Source: Dendrolimus kikuchii
Lineage: Eukaryota; Arthropoda; Insecta; Lepidoptera; Lasiocampidae
Assembly: GCA_019925095.2 (NCBI GenBank)
Contig: CM034402.1
Location: forward strand, 4,785,501-4,849,500
Length of the DNA: 64,000 bases
Reading direction: 5' to 3'
Below, piece by piece: positions 63,385-64,000 of this stretch. The notes beneath the pieces were generated by a model. That model was not told the DNA's origin and did not search any database. It saw only the letters and a program-made list of their open reading frames with translations. The stretch's first letter is position 1. Each line of letters opens with the position of its first letter. The translations under genes and the position numbers were made by a program.

Positions 63385-64000
63385 ATCTGTGCAGGAACGA
63401 AGAAAGAATACTGTTACGAGTTACAGGACTCGAATTAAAATGCCGTTGCAATTACTATAGAATTTATTAGAACTATACAAACAACTAGTGCAAACGTAAT
63501 GCGCGATTCAATAACACGCGCAAAGTCCGTCAGAATATAGGTTATCGAATGTACACAAGTCTCGGCTTGATCGTGGTTCTCGCTAGACTGCCGATCTCTC
63601 CATTGGGCCATTGTTTTATAATGCACCGATGCAATATGTCTACCTGGCAAACGTCGACGCATTTTCCTAGAAACTGTTTTCTAATTACAAATTTTAAACA
63701 CAAAGTAAACAAAAGAAGATAGTCATAAAACAGTTTCAATGTTATTATCTCAAAATTGTGTTTTATGGCAGGCAGGTGTGTATCCACTTTTGACGGCGCG
63801 TAACAATACAATTTCTTGCGGTTAGGGAGCCTGTCGTAAGAGACTACAAAATAACACATAGCAAGGTGGTGGGGAATTTGCGCGTCTGGATGGTTACCAT
63901 CGCTGGAGTAGAGCTGTTCGCCATAACAACTTTGAGTTGTGTTTCGACATTAGTGACCAGGTTCTAGCCTGGTTTTAGAGAGAGGCAACACATTATTAGC
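63385..64000 (+). mobile_element. R330 retroposon split by a solo LTR
   Basis: 63385-63411 (ATCTGTGCAGGAACGAAGAA AGAATAC) is the 5' end and 63806 onward (ATACAATTTCTTGCGGTTAG) its continuation up to the window edge. Removing the LTR and one ATAC restores the family consensus AGAATACAATTTC. Confidence 0.85.
63412..63805 (-). mobile_element. Solo LTR (LTR-J family) inside R330
   Basis: TGTTACGAGTTACAG to GACGGCGCGTAACA, 394 bp, flanked by ATAC (63408-63411, 63806-63809). Both duplication copies can be verified against other R330 sequences, which makes this the most secure insertion in the window. Confidence 0.9.

Overview
The window looks like AT-rich intergenic DNA from an insect, most likely a moth or butterfly. 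I infer this from the repertoire: RTE and CR1/Jockey-like LINE tails, A|TC...CTAG|T Helitron-like elements, a Penelope-like element with a GIY-YIG domain, and a mariner relic. I find no host protein-coding gene, tRNA or rRNA. Every reading frame I can assign belongs to a decayed transposable element, and most other open frames are low-complexity or lie inside repeats. Family labels are mine and local. R330 is a ~315-330 bp poly(A)-tailed retroposon with about 26 copies. TATG-RTE is an RTE-type LINE ending in (TATG)n, 15 copies. RTE-L is a second RTE type. HP-LINE is a LINE whose 3' UTR carries a GATCGC...GCGATAAGACCGCC hairpin. C-LINE is a LINE known from its C-terminal motif. PLE is the Penelope-like element. 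LTR-J is a set of solo LTRs. Hel-1 and Hel-2 are Helitron-like. F520 is a ~520 bp repeat.

Layout. 0-13 kb: LINE 3' ends, a solo LTR with GTAT duplications, a 386 bp inverted-repeat element, a complete 209 bp Helitron-like element, five R330 copies, and an RTE fragment with a perfect 19 bp target-site duplication. 13-24 kb: mostly anonymous AT-rich sequence holding a perfect 105 bp PLE fold-back (15.2-15.5 kb), another LINE terminus, two inverted-repeat elements and a 56-nt hairpin at 22.5 kb. 24.2-26.9 kb: two PLE copies in inverted orientation around a small repeat, the block bounded by a 111 bp direct repeat. 27-36 kb: TATG-RTE insertions, a solo LTR, a frameshifted mariner transposase, R330 copies and a 28 bp palindrome. 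36-48 kb: more RTE, Helitron, LTR and R330, with a three-level nest (MITE in retroposon in LINE) at 39.5-40.4 kb and an RT fragment with its FADD motif at 43.9 kb. 49.0-50.1 kb: a tandem array of ~200 bp units. 51-58 kb: LINE C-termini, an RNase H relic, a tandemly duplicated LINE-tail locus and a second compound PLE insertion. 58-64 kb: R330, a long (TA)n tract, three F520 copies and a solo LTR inside an R330 copy.

The elements do not form a pathway; the interest is in their mechanics. Many copies keep target-site duplications (4 bp for LTRs, 8-19 bp for LINEs), so insertion order can be read directly. PLE copies repeatedly sit as inverted compounds, and their terminal segment carries a conserved structure laid out like a hammerhead ribozyme but with a non-canonical core. 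Two unrelated retroposon bodies share one 3' tail, consistent with shared reverse-transcription machinery.
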